Part shown: piece by piece, positions 62,803-64,000 of the stretch | Numbering within the stretch: position 1 is the stretch's first letter | How the letters are laid out: each line of letters opens with the position of its first letter | Assembly: GCA_035235625.1 (NCBI GenBank) | Contig: CP141145.1 | Span: forward strand, 39,474,668 to 39,538,667 | DNA: 64,000 nt | From: Saururus chinensis | Lineage: Eukaryota; Streptophyta; Magnoliopsida; Piperales; Saururaceae | Direction of reading: 5' to 3' | Notes under the pieces: generated by a model | Told to the model about the DNA's origin: nothing | What the model saw: the letters and a program-made list of their open reading frames with translations, nothing else | Database searches by the model: none | Program-made: the position numbers and the translations under genes

Positions 62803-64000
62803 ATGGGATCCCTCTAGCCATCATCATGGCTAGAGCCTTGTTGTGGCTCATATAGTCATATCATGGGTCATATCATGGTTAGATAGGCCTCGGACTGGGA
62901 TTGGGCTCAGGCTAAGATGCCATAAGAATAGGAGGGCATTGTGTAAGGAGGGCAATTGAGGTAAAATTACAGTTAATAGTGCCGATGGTGGAGGATGAAG
63001 AGGAAAGTGGGCTAAGATGTAAAATCGTCTTTTAAAGTAAAATTTTATGAGTTTAAATACAAGTTATATGGCATTACCATATTATATTATATTATAAATA
63101 AAGAGAATACACTACGGTAGATATTTCCATTTCCGACTATCTTACCTTTAAGTTTATATGCTTATTCTTATTTTACCCTTGAATTTTTATGCTAGGGCGC
63201 TAGGTGTACTATAAATTTTGTTTTTTTTCATATCACCATGAATTATTATTTTAATTCCTTCGTTACCCTCAATGTTGTAGAGAAGTTAACAATTAGAAGA
63301 GATTCACAGCAAGATAATATCCACCAAGTAGTAAAGTCCATTTCAAAACGGGAAACACATTTGACTCTCACCAAGACTCTCTTTCTAGCATGCATCTTTA
63401 TTGGTTAGAGCCTTACTACATTCAATTCGTCCTGTGACATTAAATTATTCTTATAATTGAACATTACTTAAAGATAAATATAAATTGTAAAAGACTCATT
63501 GTCCAGTTAGACATCTTATAATGATAATTATAGAATATTGCATAATAGAGTGTTTGAAGCCTTGTGTTTCCAACATGACGAGATTTAATTGCTATGTGTG
63601 TTATGTGAGTCACTCATTGGACGCTTATGGGGTAGGGTAAAGCTTCAGTGTGCCGTAATAATAAGAGATCTTGGAAGAACATGAACTGATCGAGGCCCTT
63701 TTAGCTGAGTAAGTGAAGGGGTGGAACAAATGTCAAGTAAGTGTATTTTGATTCAAAATTCTCATAGACAAGTAAATCAAAGAAAATTATGTTGGAATAA
63801 AATTTACATTCAAACTACATAATTAGTGGAACTCTAACCAATTATATTGATGGTATCAAAATTTGTCATTTTTTTGTTGTTCATTTAGAAAGAATATTGA
63901 TTAAAGATTTGTAAAAAACTACAAAAAACTAATGCCACCTGGCTAATGAAGGGACTTTCGTGGCAATATCAAAGTTGGACTCAAGTTCACAATTAGAACA
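62803..64000. other. Intergenic, nothing recognised
   Basis: AT-rich DNA with no frame, RNA gene or repeat that could be supported. Confidence 0.55.

Noticed and set aside
1-64000. Search for tRNA, rRNA or other structured RNA genes
   Set aside because: No tRNA B-box with a matching acceptor stem and no rRNA segment was recognised by eye. A covariance-model scan would be needed to exclude small RNAs.

Overview
The window is nuclear DNA from a flowering plant, probably a monocot. It is AT-rich and intergenic-heavy, holds two genes with many introns, and is full of plant-type transposons (CACTA, Stowaway-like and foldback MITEs, Copia, very long gypsy-like solo LTRs). The monocot suggestion rests only on the very GC-rich first exon of the glycyl-tRNA synthetase gene and on protein likeness recalled from memory, so treat it as tentative. 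Only two genes could be supported with confidence. (1) A Mei2-like RNA-binding protein (AML class) on the plus strand, 14 coding exons from 25989 to 34157, about 1018 residues with three RRM domains. (2) Cytosolic/mitochondrial glycyl-tRNA synthetase on the minus strand, nine coding exons from 52545 to 47405, 693 residues from the inner Met or 728 from an upstream in-frame Met that adds a transit-peptide-like leader. All exon boundaries were read by eye and every reading frame closes; one intron of the Mei2-like gene appears to be GC-AG. Layout. 1-2283: end of a CACTA transposon with dense inverted GCGAC subterminal motifs, a 400-bp purine tract and a perfect 60-bp palindrome. 2284-10962: intergenic DNA with small MITEs. 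10963-15625: a 4.66-kb solo LTR with a 5-bp target duplication and four internal tandem arrays. 15626-24600: intergenic DNA with MITEs and a 759-bp inverted-repeat element. 24600-34700: the Mei2-like gene. 34700-47400: intergenic DNA with a tandem repeat, a hAT-like MITE split by a 3.38-kb solo LTR, a 204-bp foldback element, and a pair of 250-bp foldback elements. 47405-52545: glycyl-tRNA synthetase. 53120-62802: an old, broken Copia element with both LTRs, itself split by a 3.43-kb solo LTR. 62803-64000: nothing recognised. The two genes have unrelated jobs (RNA binding linked to meiosis and meristems; protein synthesis), and nothing suggests they work together. No gene cluster, defence system or new coding system was found. 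The most notable signals are three very long solo LTRs with matching target duplications, the hairpin-rich CACTA end, the inferred dual-start tRNA synthetase and the GC-AG intron.
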